Notes: generated from the letters alone by a model not told the origin. 64,000 nucleotides of DNA from Marinobacter flavimaris (GCF_002933295.1 NZ_PSSW01000014.1:1-64000); one strand, 5' to 3'. Positions 44,760 to 52,742 are shown, counted from the first letter of the stretch. A program made the numbers and translations.

Positions 44760-45257
44760 ATGATCGTCAACGAATCCGGAGGCATTCCCAACCGGCTTTT
44801 TTTCCGCCTGTTCCAGACCGGAAACATTCTGCAGCGCCAGGTCCAGAATGAAATGGGCATCAGCGCCGTTCAATGGGCGGTCTTGGGTGCATTGTCCCGG
44901 GAAGGATTCGAAAACGGCACCTCATTCAATCAACTCAAAGAGTATCTGTACGTCAGTCGCCAAAACCTTGATGGCGTCCTTAAGCGAATGGAAAGGGATG
45001 GGCATGTCGTCCGGATACAGGATCCCCAAGACCGCAGAGCAAGACTGGTAGTACTTACCGAATCCGGTCGAACGTTCTGGAACCGGCTGCAAGACACGAT
45101 TGCCGAGTTTTACAGACAGGCTATGCAGGAGATGAGCTTTGATGACGGTGTCAGCCTGCTTCACCTTTTGAAAAAACTTCAGCATGGGCTTATTGACGTC
45201 TCTCTGGAATCGACCATCCCAGAGCCCCATGACACCGAGAACCTCCAAACCGAATAA
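44760..45257 (+). CDS. MarR-family regulator, BadR-like
   Basis: A 165-residue winged-HTH protein with the MarR core: QWAVLGALSR, FNQLKEYLYVSRQNLDGVLKRMERDGHVVRIQDPQDRRARLVVLTESG. In Rhodopseudomonas, BadR (MarR family) represses badHI-aliBA-badK and is released by 2-ketocyclohexanecarboxyl-CoA; position after the same gene set suggests the same job here. I use the ATG at 44760 with GGGA upstream; a GTG at 44694 would add 22 residues. The palindrome at 38707-38722 is its best candidate operator. Confidence 0.8.
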   Translation: MIVNESGGIPNRLFFRLFQTGNILQRQVQNEMGISAVQWAVLGALSREGFENGTSFNQLKEYLYVSRQNLDGVLKRMERDGHVVRIQDPQDRRARLVVLTESGRTFWNRLQDTIAEFYRQAMQEMSFDDGVSLLHLLKKLQHGLIDVSLESTIPEPHDTENLQTE

Positions 45258-45325
45258 AGCGTCAGCCATTCAACTTGATCAAATGGCCAACTCGCAGACT
45301 TGGGCACCAGAAGTGAACGCCGGAA

Positions 45326-45516
45326 TCACTGAAAGGTACGCATTGCAGCTCTGTTTTTGCCCGAACGTTTCGCAAGGTACATGGTTTCGTCTGCCAGCAT
45401 CAGAGCTTTATCGACTCTACCGGGTGCCTCATTAAAAGTGACCATGCCAAGTGAAAATGTCACCGGCCATTTACTTTGATCCATCTTGTTTTCTAAGGTT
45501 TGAACCAGTCGCGGCA
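45326..45516 (-). pseudogene. 3' part of a diguanylate cyclase gene cut by the IS
   Basis: This piece encodes the last 61 residues of a GGDEF domain (PRLVQTLENKMD, WPVTFSLGMVTFN, RVDKALMLADETMYLAKRSGKNR), the usual end of such domains. Joined to the piece at 46836-47660 after removal of the IS and one CGGCA copy, the frame runs straight through (KQFMPRLVQT). The stop is at 45326, and the upstream MarR gene ends 68 bp away, convergent. Confidence 0.9.
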
Positions 45517-45547
45517 TGTAGTTGCCCCCGCTAAACCGGACACCACC

Positions 45548-46363
45548 TCATTCGTTTGATGCCAGTTCTGCCCGATATTCCCAGGGCGATTTCATTTTCA
45601 GCCCCTTGTGCGGGTGGCTTCGGTTATAGTCCTCGATCCATCCCGGCAGCCTGGCCATCACCGTGGCGGCATCAGGGAGATCGTTCAGGTACACATAGTC
45701 CCGCTTAAACGTCTTCACGAAGGCCTCCGCCATGCCGTTACTCTGAGGGCTTCTCACCGGTGTGGTACACACCACAAAGCCCAGAGAGGACGCGAAGGTC
45801 CGCGTTTCTTTGGCAATGTAGCAGCTGCCATTGTCTGTCAGCCACTCCAGCGGATGAGGCACCCTCTCTGACTGGCCGAACCGGTATTCCAGGCTTTCCA
45901 GCAGTAGGTCCTGAATCATCTCACCGGTGATGCCACCAGTGGTCGCTACATAGCGCATCAGCTCGCGATCACAGCAGTCCAGGCTGAAGGCTACACGGAC
46001 AACCTCCTTGTTCCAGCAGCGGATCTCAAAGCCATCCGAGCACCAGCGAAGGTCCGGCTTCAACGTAATAACCTGGCCATTGTGGCAGCGCTCTTGAGGT
46101 CGCCCTGTATACCGGGGTAACAGCAGCCCATCCTGCTTCATCAGTCGGTACACGCGCTTGTGGTTTACTCGCTCATCGTTGGCTGCGAGCAACCGATTCA
46201 GTCGAGCCGTGATCCTTCGATAGCCATTGGCCGCACGGGCCTCGCACAGCTCGCGGATAAACGGTAAATGCCGGTCATCGTCCTGTTTGCTGTATCTCGG
46301 GCTTCGGCCTTTCTGGCGACCATGAAGGCGATCCAGAAGATTGGAGCGCGACACCTTCAGCAC
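45548..46363 (-). CDS. IS2-group transposase OrfB (DDE integrase domain)
   Basis: The 271-residue frame carries an IS3-family rve integrase core: the first Asp in DLRWCSDGFEI, the second in LTDNGS and the Glu in MAEAFVKTFKRDY. Its frame is open further upstream to the AAAAAAG slip site at 46423-46429. A -1 shift there yields VDLAHAVAATGRYPLKRVAE leading into this ORF, so the working enzyme is the OrfAB fusion. The TTGGITGEMIQDLLLESLEYRFG segment is typical of the IS2 group. Confidence 0.93.
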   Translation of the reverse strand: MLKVSRSNLLDRLHGRQKGRSPRYSKQDDDRHLPFIRELCEARAANGYRRITARLNRLLAANDERVNHKRVYRLMKQDGLLLPRYTGRPQERCHNGQVITLKPDLRWCSDGFEIRCWNKEVVRVAFSLDCCDRELMRYVATTGGITGEMIQDLLLESLEYRFGQSERVPHPLEWLTDNGSCYIAKETRTFASSLGFVVCTTPVRSPQSNGMAEAFVKTFKRDYVYLNDLPDAATVMARLPGWIEDYNRSHPHKGLKMKSPWEYRAELASNE

Positions 46364-46377
46364 TTCCGCAACCCGCT

Positions 46378-46764
46378 TCAGAGGGTATCGTCCGGTGGCA
46401 GCAACGGCATGCGCGAGATCAACTTTTTTGACTGAGCCACCTCCAGGGCTTCCCGGAGTATTTCAGCTTCCATCGTCTTGCGGCCCAACATCCGCTCCAG
46501 CTCCCGAACCTTCTTGTTCAGGGCTTTCACCTCGGATGCGCTTACAACCTCATCACCGGATTCAATCGCGGACATGCCACCGTCTTTCATCAGCTTCTTC
46601 CAACGGAACAACAGACTTGCTGATATACCATGACGCCGGGCGACAAGCGATACCGACATGCCTGGCTGCTCACACTCTGCAACCATGAATGCTTTCTCCT
46701 GCGCGGAATACCGGCGACGGCGCTGCACTCCGGTTATGACTTCGATTCTCTCCACCTTGGACAC
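46378..46764 (-). CDS. IS2-group transposase OrfA
   Basis: A 128-residue protein with a helix-turn-helix (YSAQEKAFMVAECEQPGMSVSLVARRHGISASLLFRWKKLM) and a leucine-zipper-like C-terminal half (VKALNKKVRELERMLGRKTMEAEILREAL). It binds the IS ends. Near its end it contains AAAAAAG (46423-46429), where a -1 frameshift joins it to OrfB; without the shift it ends 18 codons later. Confidence 0.93.
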   Translation of the reverse strand: MSKVERIEVITGVQRRRRYSAQEKAFMVAECEQPGMSVSLVARRHGISASLLFRWKKLMKDGGMSAIESGDEVVSASEVKALNKKVRELERMLGRKTMEAEILREALEVAQSKKLISRMPLLPPDDTL

Positions 46765-46835
46765 TCCTTTGCACTAGGTCTATGCCTAGGCCTTTGCTTC
46801 TACCAAGGTGTCCGGTTTAAATGGGGGCTACTACA

Positions 46836-47660
46836 CGGCATGAACTGCTTAGCCGCGTCGAATCCCGTATCAGGGAGCAACACCGCAAATTCGTCGCCAC
46901 CAATGCGTGCTGGGAAGTCGCCGCTACGAAGGCCAGACTTGAGGGCATCCCCCACGTCTTTGAGCACTTTATCGCCCTCTGCGTGCCCGTAGTCATCGTT
47001 GATCGGCTTGAAGTTATCTAAATCAATACTGATTAGCGTGAAATGTCGGCCATAGCGGGAAAGACGCTCGATCGAGCGTTCAAGCTCTGCTCGAAAACTG
47101 CGTATGTTAGCAATTGATGTAAGGGGATCTGTCCGGGCCAGCATGCGTTCTTGATCTAGTTCATTCCGTAACCCAGTTACGAGGTATCGCTGTTCGGACA
47201 CATCCTGACAAATCGCCAGGGTGTAACTTCCGGACGCCAAGGTAATCTGCCTTAAAATAATAACAATCGCGAAGTGCGTCCCATCGCCTCGCACAGCTTC
47301 CAGTGCAGAATTTGCAATCCGTGTCTCTTTCTCTGGAGAGGCGTGGAAGCGGGCCATCTTATTATCATGGCCATCGCGCTTCTCCACTGGAATAAGCTCC
47401 CCAACATGTTTTGCATGGAAGCCATCTCCGCTGGACTTGAAAACCCGCCTGGCCATTTCGTTCGCAATAAGAATTTCACCGCTATCGCCAACCACGAGGG
47501 CAGCTTCAGGAAGGGTGTTCAGGAACCAGTTGTAATCGGAGAGACAAGGCAGATTTTCAGTATTCACAAAGTGGGACTCAAAGGTGATAAACCCAACACT
47601 AAACAAAGTCGACCGGGAAGAAGTAACTAGTATATCGACTTGAGTCCAAATCTTGGTCAA
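46836..47660 (-). pseudogene. 5' part of a PAS-GGDEF diguanylate cyclase gene cut by the IS
   Basis: The piece encodes a PAS-like domain (EAALVVGDSGEILIANEMARRVF) and most of a GGDEF domain (TDPLTSIANIRSFRAELE, IDLDNFKPINDDYGH, RIGGDEFAVLLPD). The active site is intact but the domain ends at KQFMP, where the IS inserted. The restored protein would have about 305-336 residues. The N-terminus is unclear: ATG at 47660 or GTG at 47567. The truncated product could still fold poorly or be degraded; loss of a c-di-GMP enzyme is likely. Confidence 0.88.
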
Positions 47661-48016
47661 TCATTGGACATGTTTGACAGGAATTTACGAGCACCGTTCG
47701 TTCTAGTTCCGTAAGGAAGCAACCCTAAAATTGCTGAGTCATGTCCAATTTAGGGCAGCCGTAACCGGACAAAATCCAGGTAGTTGTTCAGGCACATCTG
47801 CGCGAGTAAAGTGTGAAATCGAGGGCATAGGGCAGCGGTCACTTTGGTAGTTTTGCGACGATCTCAACCGGACAACCCTGTGCCCAGATTCGGCCTCAAT
47901 CGTGTAACTATCGGTATTAAATGAACTTTATCGAGGGCGAAGCTTGAAACATAACCGCTTGAACCGCCTCAAATTACAACGATTAACCCCTAGCTAAAGC
48001 ACCTTGGTACAGTGCA
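47661..48016. other. Gene-free gap upstream of the tRNA-Arg fragment
   Basis: No credible gene or RNA is seen. Short minus-strand stretches such as DFVRLRLP before a stop near 47755 look like coding debris but match no family I know. Two copies of CCGGACAA (about 47765 and 47870) and two of TTGGACAT/ATGTCCAA occur, a hint of element remnants. The last 30 bases resemble a damaged tRNA D-arm (TAGCT ... GGTA ... GTGCA). Confidence 0.4.
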
Positions 48017-48061
48017 CTCCGGAGGCAAAGGTCATAGGTTCGAATCCTATCGGGCGCGCCA
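48017..48061 (+). other. tRNA-Arg(CCG) 3' fragment, integration (att) site
   Basis: From the anticodon loop CTCCGGA (anticodon CCG at 48019-48021) to the encoded CCA, the sequence reads as a normal tRNA-Arg: anticodon 3' stem GGCA, variable AAAGGTC, T-arm ATAGGTTCGAATCCTAT and acceptor CGGGCGC-G-CCA. The 5' half does not pair (no GCGCCCG; the anticodon 5' strand is TGCA). A break exactly at the anticodon loop is the usual att core for tyrosine integrases at tRNA genes. TGTCCAAATTGTGTCC, often seen beside such sites, follows at about 48111. Confidence 0.82.
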
Positions 48062-48069
48062 TTATTTTC

Positions 48070-48100
48070 AAAGGCTTACGTGAAAACGTAGGCCTTTTTT
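48070..48100 (+). terminator. Terminator after the tRNA-Arg fragment
   Basis: AAAGGCTTACG and CGTAGGCCTTTTTT form a stem around TGAAAA, followed by a T-run. This is the natural terminator of the tRNA, carried with its 3' end. Confidence 0.8.
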
Positions 48101-48234
48101 ATTTGTCTGTGTCCAAATTGTGTCCATGGTGTGTCCGCACAAATTCGAAAGGAAATTGAGGCGACCGCATTCTGACCTTTGCACTGAAAGTAACCTAAGC
48201 ACCTCTTGAAAAGAAGGTTCATTAAGGTCGCTAT

Positions 48235-48254
48235 GGTCGCAAAGCGAACATACA
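48235..48254 (+). repeat. Dispersed repeat GGTCGCAAAGCGAAC, copy 2
   Basis: GGTCGCAAAGCGAACATACA lies between the att site and the first cassette-like gene. It matches the copies at 3116 and 50319 over 15 bases without change. Confidence 0.6.
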
Positions 48255-48324
48255 GATGGGGCGTTAATTTCTTTTCTTCAGCGCGCTGGAGTGCATCGTA
48301 GGTGCGTCTGCCACCAGCCGCTTG

Positions 48325-49275
48325 TTATGTCTTTTCGGCATAGTCTTGATCTATCTCTCGAGCGATCTGAACAAAATGCTCATGCTGATTCAATAAATAT
48401 GTATGGTAGATTCTGGCATCAGCTTCTTCCATCCACTGAGACGCTCCAGTGAAATATTGGTCGAGTTTTTCTATCGCATGGAAATATTCTTTGAGGTCAA
48501 ATTCCGTATGGCTTGCAAGCTCATTGCGTTCTTTTAGTGCAGCTTCAAAGCGCTGATATGCCGTTTTAACCATGTGTAAGTTGCTGTGACCAAAATCCTT
48601 GTCACCATACGAGTATGCATATATTCCAGACGCAATTTTTTCAAACGAATAACCCATCGCGGAATGAAATATGTCTTGGAGTTGGGTGTTTTTGAACTTA
48701 TTTCTGTGCATACGATCTATTTCGCTCAGCTTTTCAGATATTCTCTTATAATCGACAGCGATACAATCCAGTTGAGACTCGATCGCTGAAATTATATCCA
48801 CTCTAATCATCTCGTGAGGGCGCGACTTACTAAACCTCAGCAAATCAAAACCGTTTTTTGACAGCGATATTCTTGAAACATGGTTGTAGAAACATTCACC
48901 ACCTCTATTTTGTTTAGTGGGATGTCCAATTGCGGCGTTCCGGTTTTCTCTAATCTCTTTTAATATCGCATTACCTTTGTATTCGATTTCAAATGCCTCT
49001 GATAGATGGCGAAGAGCATCTTGCTGTATAAATAGCGCCTGCAGAATTCCATAGGTAACTATGTACTTCATGCCAGTCTCGTCAGGGAACGGTTGCAACT
49101 GGTATGACTCAATCGAGCAGATTGTATCCCCGATAACATCAAGCGAACTACAAATCTGATTCCAATCATTCGAGTCTTGGAGCAACACAGATTGGTAATG
49201 ATGTGTGTTTATATGGTTGCGTACTGATCTTTCCAGCTCTCTAACTTCGGCAATACGCTCCTCAATGCCACTCAA
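48325..49275 (-). CDS. Hypothetical protein in an integron-like cassette
   Basis: A 316-residue soluble, mostly helical protein I do not recognise. The segment ENRNAAIGHP contains R-x5-H, similar to the HEPN ribonuclease motif, but that alone is weak evidence. The stop codon TAA is inside ACATAAC, an attC R''-type box (48324-48330), and the gene follows a cassette boundary at 49298/49299 after 23 bases, with GGGAGC as ribosome binding site. This architecture is that of an integron gene cassette. Base composition (low G+C) is unlike the mer genes nearby. Confidence 0.7.
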   Translation of the reverse strand: MSGIEERIAEVRELERSVRNHINTHHYQSVLLQDSNDWNQICSSLDVIGDTICSIESYQLQPFPDETGMKYIVTYGILQALFIQQDALRHLSEAFEIEYKGNAILKEIRENRNAAIGHPTKQNRGGECFYNHVSRISLSKNGFDLLRFSKSRPHEMIRVDIISAIESQLDCIAVDYKRISEKLSEIDRMHRNKFKNTQLQDIFHSAMGYSFEKIASGIYAYSYGDKDFGHSNLHMVKTAYQRFEAALKERNELASHTEFDLKEYFHAIEKLDQYFTGASQWMEEADARIYHTYLLNQHEHFVQIAREIDQDYAEKT

Positions 49276-49298
49276 TTTGATTGCTCCCTCAAAAATAA

Positions 49299-49370
49299 CT
49301 CCCGGCTCACGCGCTGGTTTGGAGCCGCGAAGCGGCGGAACATCGGTCGCTGTCCAGCCGATGGTTAAGT
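49299..49370 (-). repeat. attC-like recombination site of cassette 1
   Basis: On the minus strand the site starts with R'' ACTTAAC (49370-49364), has an L''-like CGGCTGG, a central hairpin CCGC-CGCTTCGCGG, an L'-like AGCCGG and ends GGAG/TTATTT (R' about 49299-49293). R'' is the exact complement of GTTAAGT found at the front of the same cassette (50185-50179), the diagnostic rule for integron cassettes. It spans 72 bp, a normal attC size. Confidence 0.72.
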
Positions 49371-50180
49371 GGCGTTCCCACTCATGCCTTTAGGGTAGGT
49401 TTTGCCTACTTCACCAAACGTGCTTTCGCCTTCCGTATGTACTCGTACAATTTTAGCGGTGCCAAGGCAGTTCGTAATTGCAAGATCGCAACCTGTGGGG
49501 ACCACGGAGACTCCGATCTTCCTCGCCCATGCTTCTAATAATGTGCTCGAAGCACTGAACGCATTGAGGCGGTCTGAAAGTTCGCTTTCAATCTCAAGAA
49601 TTCGTGGAAAACCCAGCTTTTTCAGTTTCGCAGCCACCGACTTATCGGAAAGCCAAAAATATGCAGACTCGCCTCCCCAGCTTCCAAGGAGAGGTGAAAC
49701 GCCCCCAGCGCGGTGATGCTGGGGCACGGTGACAGTCCACAACTTCCCAGATCTGATGTTTTCCTGTGAATGGAAGGGACTTTCTTGAAAGATCTTATCG
49801 GCTTCTTCCTGGCTTAGCAGCTCCATCGCGACAAGCTTATGAAGACGTTCTTGCAAAAATTCCAATGATGAAGGCACTAGTCCTTGTTGCATCCCATTCA
49901 CTTCATGATCAAGTAATCTAGCGTAGTGCCATACTCTTATTCGAGTCTCAGTCAGTATCGGTGTCAGCTCATGCTCCTGAAACCAAAGGTAATCTGAGGA
50001 GAACCGGTTCGGCTTCAAGCTTTGGTAAGGCGAGCTATTCAAATGCTCGTCCATCAATCTGCGTTCTTCAGTGTGATAGTCGAAAACTAGCTGTGATTCC
50101 GCTGTAAGCGCACGCTGAAGCTCAAGACTAAAAGTGCATGGATTCCAGAGGTCTATCACAGTGCTACTTTTCCTTCCCAC
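49365..50180 (-). CDS. Hypothetical protein in an integron-like cassette
   Basis: A 271-residue protein starting with GTG at 50180, only four bases inside the cassette boundary, and ending with TAA inside the attC R'' box. I do not recognise the family. It has an N-terminal acidic helical part (TAESQLVFDYHTEERRLMDEHL), a middle region with VPQHHRAGGVSPLLGSWGGESAYFW, and a C-terminal domain ending in EGESTFGEVGKTYPKGMSG. There is no signal peptide or membrane segment. Very tight packing between recombination sites is typical for cassettes. Confidence 0.7.
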   Translation of the reverse strand: MGRKSSTVIDLWNPCTFSLELQRALTAESQLVFDYHTEERRLMDEHLNSSPYQSLKPNRFSSDYLWFQEHELTPILTETRIRVWHYARLLDHEVNGMQQGLVPSSLEFLQERLHKLVAMELLSQEEADKIFQESPFHSQENIRSGKLWTVTVPQHHRAGGVSPLLGSWGGESAYFWLSDKSVAAKLKKLGFPRILEIESELSDRLNAFSASSTLLEAWARKIGVSVVPTGCDLAITNCLGTAKIVRVHTEGESTFGEVGKTYPKGMSGNAT

Positions 50181-50250
50181 TTAACGTTGAAGCTCACCGG
50201 GGGCCTTGACGCAACGAAGCGTAGGCAAGGGCATCCGAGTGACGCGTCTT
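50179..50250 (-). repeat. attC-like half site in front of cassette 1
   Basis: The minus strand reads a hairpin (TACGCTTCGTTGCG), GGTGAGCTTCAAC and then G/TTAAGT (50185-50179), a good R' box (GTTRRRY). It is the recombination point where cassette 1 inserted. The left half of this site (R'') is not recognisable, so it may be the remains of an older attC or an attI. Confidence 0.55.
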
Positions 50251-50318
50251 TTTATAGCTCGAATCTTATGTAAACATCCCGGCTTCAGTTGCACCGCTGA
50301 TTAGAGCCCTTCGCTGAT

Positions 50319-50338
50319 GGTCGCAAAGCGAACGTTCA
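50319..50338 (+). repeat. Dispersed repeat GGTCGCAAAGCGAAC, copy 3
   Basis: GGTCGCAAAGCGAACGTTCA lies between the cassette array and merA. Copies 2 and 3 therefore enclose the two cassette genes in the same direction. Confidence 0.6.
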
Positions 50339-50377
50339 AATTTTGGACAGTGCTCGCGTTGACCAGAGCCGGAGCGA

Positions 50378-51784
50378 TTAACCGGCACAGCAGGACAACT
50401 GCTTTACATCCTTGGTGAACGTTTGCGCACAGAGTTTGAGTCCTTCAACCATGGTCAGATAAGGGAACAAGTCATCGCCGATTTCCTGAACGGTCAAACC
50501 TGCTCGTAACGCCATCACTGCCGTTTGGATAATTTCACCGCCTTCCGCTGCGACAACCTGCACCCCGAGCAAACGGCCTGTGCTGCGCTCTGCTACCATT
50601 TTAATAAATCCATGGGTGTCAAAGTTTACTAGCGCACGCGGCACGTTTTCCAAGTCGAGCAGCCTGGTGTCCACGCTATAACCCCGAGCAACTGCTTCGG
50701 CTTCAGTGAGGCCAACGGTGGCGACTTGAGGATCGGTGAACATGACCCCGGGCATGGCACTGAGGTCGAGTTTGGCCTCGCCTCCCGTCATGTTGACGGC
50801 GGCTCGGCTGCCTGCGGCAGCTGCGACATAGACAAACTGCGGTTGATTGGTGCAGTCACCAGCAGCGTATATTCCGGTGACCGTGGTTTGCAGATGCTCA
50901 TCCACCTGAATTGCGCCGCGTGAAGTTTCCACGCCAATGCTCGCCAGGTTCAGGGCCTCGGTATTGGGCGTTCGACCGGTCGCCACCAGTAGTTGGTCGG
51001 CTCGCAAGGTGCCGGCAGGCGTCTCGACGATAAACTCGTTGTCGCTATAGTCCACGTTGCTGGGCGTGGTCTGGCGAAGCACCTCAATCCCTTCCCGTTT
51101 AAAAGCCGCCTCTATGGCCTCTCCGATCGTAGGATCTTCGCTGGACAACACACGGCTCCGGGCTAAAACGGTAACCTTGCTGCCGAGTCTGTCGAATGCC
51201 TGAGCCAATTCCAAGGAAACGAAACCGGCACCAATCACGATCAGCCGTTTGGGAACGGTATCCAGCGCCAAGGCACTGGTTGATGTCAGGTAAGGAGTGT
51301 CTGCCAGCCCCGTTATTGGCGGCTCTGCCGGTCTGGCTCCGGTTCCAATAAAGGCGCGATCAAAATGAACCGGTTTTTCACCACCCTCAGCCAGCGTGAC
51401 TACCAGGCTATTGGTATCGACAAACCGGGCCTCACCGTTCAGGACTGTGATGTCCTTGTGTTCTCGAAGTATCTTTTCGTACTTGGTGTCACGCAGCTCC
51501 TCCACTCGTGCCTGCTGTTGCTGAAGCAGTTTTGCTCGGTCTACCTGAGGAGCCTCAGCACTGATGCCCGCGTCAAACGGGCTTTCTTTTCGCAGGTGCG
51601 CGATATGTGCTGCACGAATCATAATCTTCGAGGGCACGCAGCCAACATTTACGCAGGTGCCGCCGACAGTCCCACGTTCAATCAGGGTGACGCGGGCACC
51701 GCGCTCTGTTGCCTTCAGGGCAGCCGCCATGGCGGCACCACCACTGCCGATTACCGCAATATGCAGTTTGTTGTCATTTTTCAC
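50378..51784 (-). CDS. merA: Mercuric reductase MerA
   Basis: From the GTG at 51784 behind AAGGAG this is a 468-residue NADPH:Hg(II) oxidoreductase. It has the FAD motif GSGGAAMAAALKA, the redox-active disulfide GTCVNVGC, the NADPH fold VIGAGFVSLELAQ, the GDCTNQP motif and the C-terminal cysteine pair SCCAG that takes up Hg(II). It lacks the N-terminal heavy-metal (NmerA) domain. It is the last gene of merTPFA and overlaps merF by 11 bases. Confidence 0.95.
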   Translation of the reverse strand: MKNDNKLHIAVIGSGGAAMAAALKATERGARVTLIERGTVGGTCVNVGCVPSKIMIRAAHIAHLRKESPFDAGISAEAPQVDRAKLLQQQQARVEELRDTKYEKILREHKDITVLNGEARFVDTNSLVVTLAEGGEKPVHFDRAFIGTGARPAEPPITGLADTPYLTSTSALALDTVPKRLIVIGAGFVSLELAQAFDRLGSKVTVLARSRVLSSEDPTIGEAIEAAFKREGIEVLRQTTPSNVDYSDNEFIVETPAGTLRADQLLVATGRTPNTEALNLASIGVETSRGAIQVDEHLQTTVTGIYAAGDCTNQPQFVYVAAAAGSRAAVNMTGGEAKLDLSAMPGVMFTDPQVATVGLTEAEAVARGYSVDTRLLDLENVPRALVNFDTHGFIKMVAERSTGRLLGVQVVAAEGGEIIQTAVMALRAGLTVQEIGDDLFPYLTMVEGLKLCAQTFTKDVKQLSCCAG

Positions 51785-52034
51785 TCGGGAAACTCCTTGG
51801 AGCTTTGAAGTTGCTCTCGTAGCTGGCGTCATAGTGCTTTTTCCGCCAGAACGCATAAACCGTCAGGCCGATGAATACCGCCAGTGCCGGAAGAAGCACA
51901 TAGTCGAGATAGCCCGTCAGGGCGGCCAGTCCCACGGTGGCCATCAAAATGACCAGAATCGGTGTGAAGCAGCATAGTGCAACCAGAATAGTCCCTACTA
52001 TGCCGACCCTGAGCAGGTTCTTCGGATTCTTCAT
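51774..52034 (-). CDS. merF: Mercury transporter MerF
   Basis: An 86-residue inner-membrane protein with two helices and the vicinal cysteine pair ALCCFTPILVILM that passes Hg(II) inwards. The second helix (YVLLPALAVFIGLTVYAFW) and basic tail fit MerF. ATG overlaps the merP stop (ATGA), and its own end overlaps the merA start, so the operon is translationally coupled. Confidence 0.9.
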   Translation of the reverse strand: MKNPKNLLRVGIVGTILVALCCFTPILVILMATVGLAALTGYLDYVLLPALAVFIGLTVYAFWRKKHYDASYESNFKAPRSFPSEK

Positions 52035-52333
52035 TGCCCCTCCGGAGTCGCCTCTGAGGCCGTGGGAGTGGAGGGGTAACCAGCGTCGCTCGTGGCCTCG
52101 GTGAGCGCCTCTATGGAAGTGAGCGCATCGTTAAAGGTGACGACGGCTTCTCGATCAGGGTAGCTCACGGAAACTTGCGACACCCCTTCCACCTTACTTA
52201 AGGCCAACTTGACGGTGATCGGACACGCGGCACAGGTCATGTCAGGCACCGAGAGAGTTACTGTTTGAGACGCAGCCCAGGAGGACATGCTGAGCAAAGT
52301 GAGGAACATGGCAAGTACAAACTGTTTACGCAT
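52031..52333 (-). CDS. merP: Periplasmic mercury-binding protein MerP
   Basis: A 100-residue protein with a signal peptide (MRKQFVLAMFLTLLSMSSWAAS) and a heavy-metal-associated domain with the Hg-binding motif DMTCAACP (usually GMTCAACP). It hands Hg(II) to MerT/MerF. It lies 15 bp after merT. An acidic tail of about eight residues follows the domain. Confidence 0.93.
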   Translation of the reverse strand: MRKQFVLAMFLTLLSMSSWAASQTVTLSVPDMTCAACPITVKLALSKVEGVSQVSVSYPDREAVVTFNDALTSIEALTEATSDAGYPSTPTASEATPEGQ

Positions 52334-52348
52334 GAGAAAAATCTCCGT

Positions 52349-52705
52349 TTAGTAGAATAGAGGCAAAATGTAAGGGAACACTAATGCGACCAGTACCAGA
52401 GCCGTAACTACCCAAAAGATCACCTTATAGGTCTTTCGGACTTGAGGGATCGCACACGTTTCACCGGGTGAGCATTGCTCTACAGGGCGATAGATTCGTC
52501 GCCAGGCAAAGAACATGGCGACGGTGGCCGCGCCAATGAACAGCGGTCGATAGGGCTCCAAAGCTGTCAGGTTGCCGATCCAGGCACCGGAAACGCCCAG
52601 AGTGATAAGTACCAATGGCCCGAGACAGCACGCCGAGGCGAGAAGTCCAGCCATGCCCCCGACAGCGAGAGAAGCACCTCCGGATTTAGATTTGAATTTC
52701 GACAT
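52349..52705 (-). CDS. merT: Mercury transporter MerT
   Basis: From the ATG at 52705 this is a 118-residue inner-membrane protein with three helices. The first-helix cysteine pair is in LASACCLGPLVLI, and the second pair is in the cytoplasmic loop EQCSPGETCAIP. It moves Hg(II) from MerP to the cytoplasm. First gene of the operon, 38 bases downstream of the -10 element. Confidence 0.94.
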   Translation of the reverse strand: MSKFKSKSGGASLAVGGMAGLLASACCLGPLVLITLGVSGAWIGNLTALEPYRPLFIGAATVAMFFAWRRIYRPVEQCSPGETCAIPQVRKTYKVIFWVVTALVLVALVFPYILPLFY

Positions 52706-52742
52706 GACGTTGACACCTGTTGCCCATGGACTCGATGCGATA

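Larger units (their letters stand above)
45517..46835 (-). mobile_element. Complete IS3-family (IS2-group) insertion sequence, 1319 bp
   Basis: The ends are imperfect inverted repeats starting TGTAGT, then GCCCCC, and sharing AAACCGGACACC about 15-28 bases in. CGGCA stands directly outside both ends (45512-45516 and 46836-46840), a 5-bp target duplication. Inside are OrfA and OrfB with an A6G slippery site. Size, duplication length and protein type fit the IS2 group. The match of both ends and both frames suggests a recent, possibly still active insertion. Confidence 0.96.

Noticed and set aside
48017..48061. Functional tRNA-Arg gene
   Set aside because: The 5' acceptor strand and the 5' anticodon strand do not pair with the 3' half, so the gene is only a 3' fragment.
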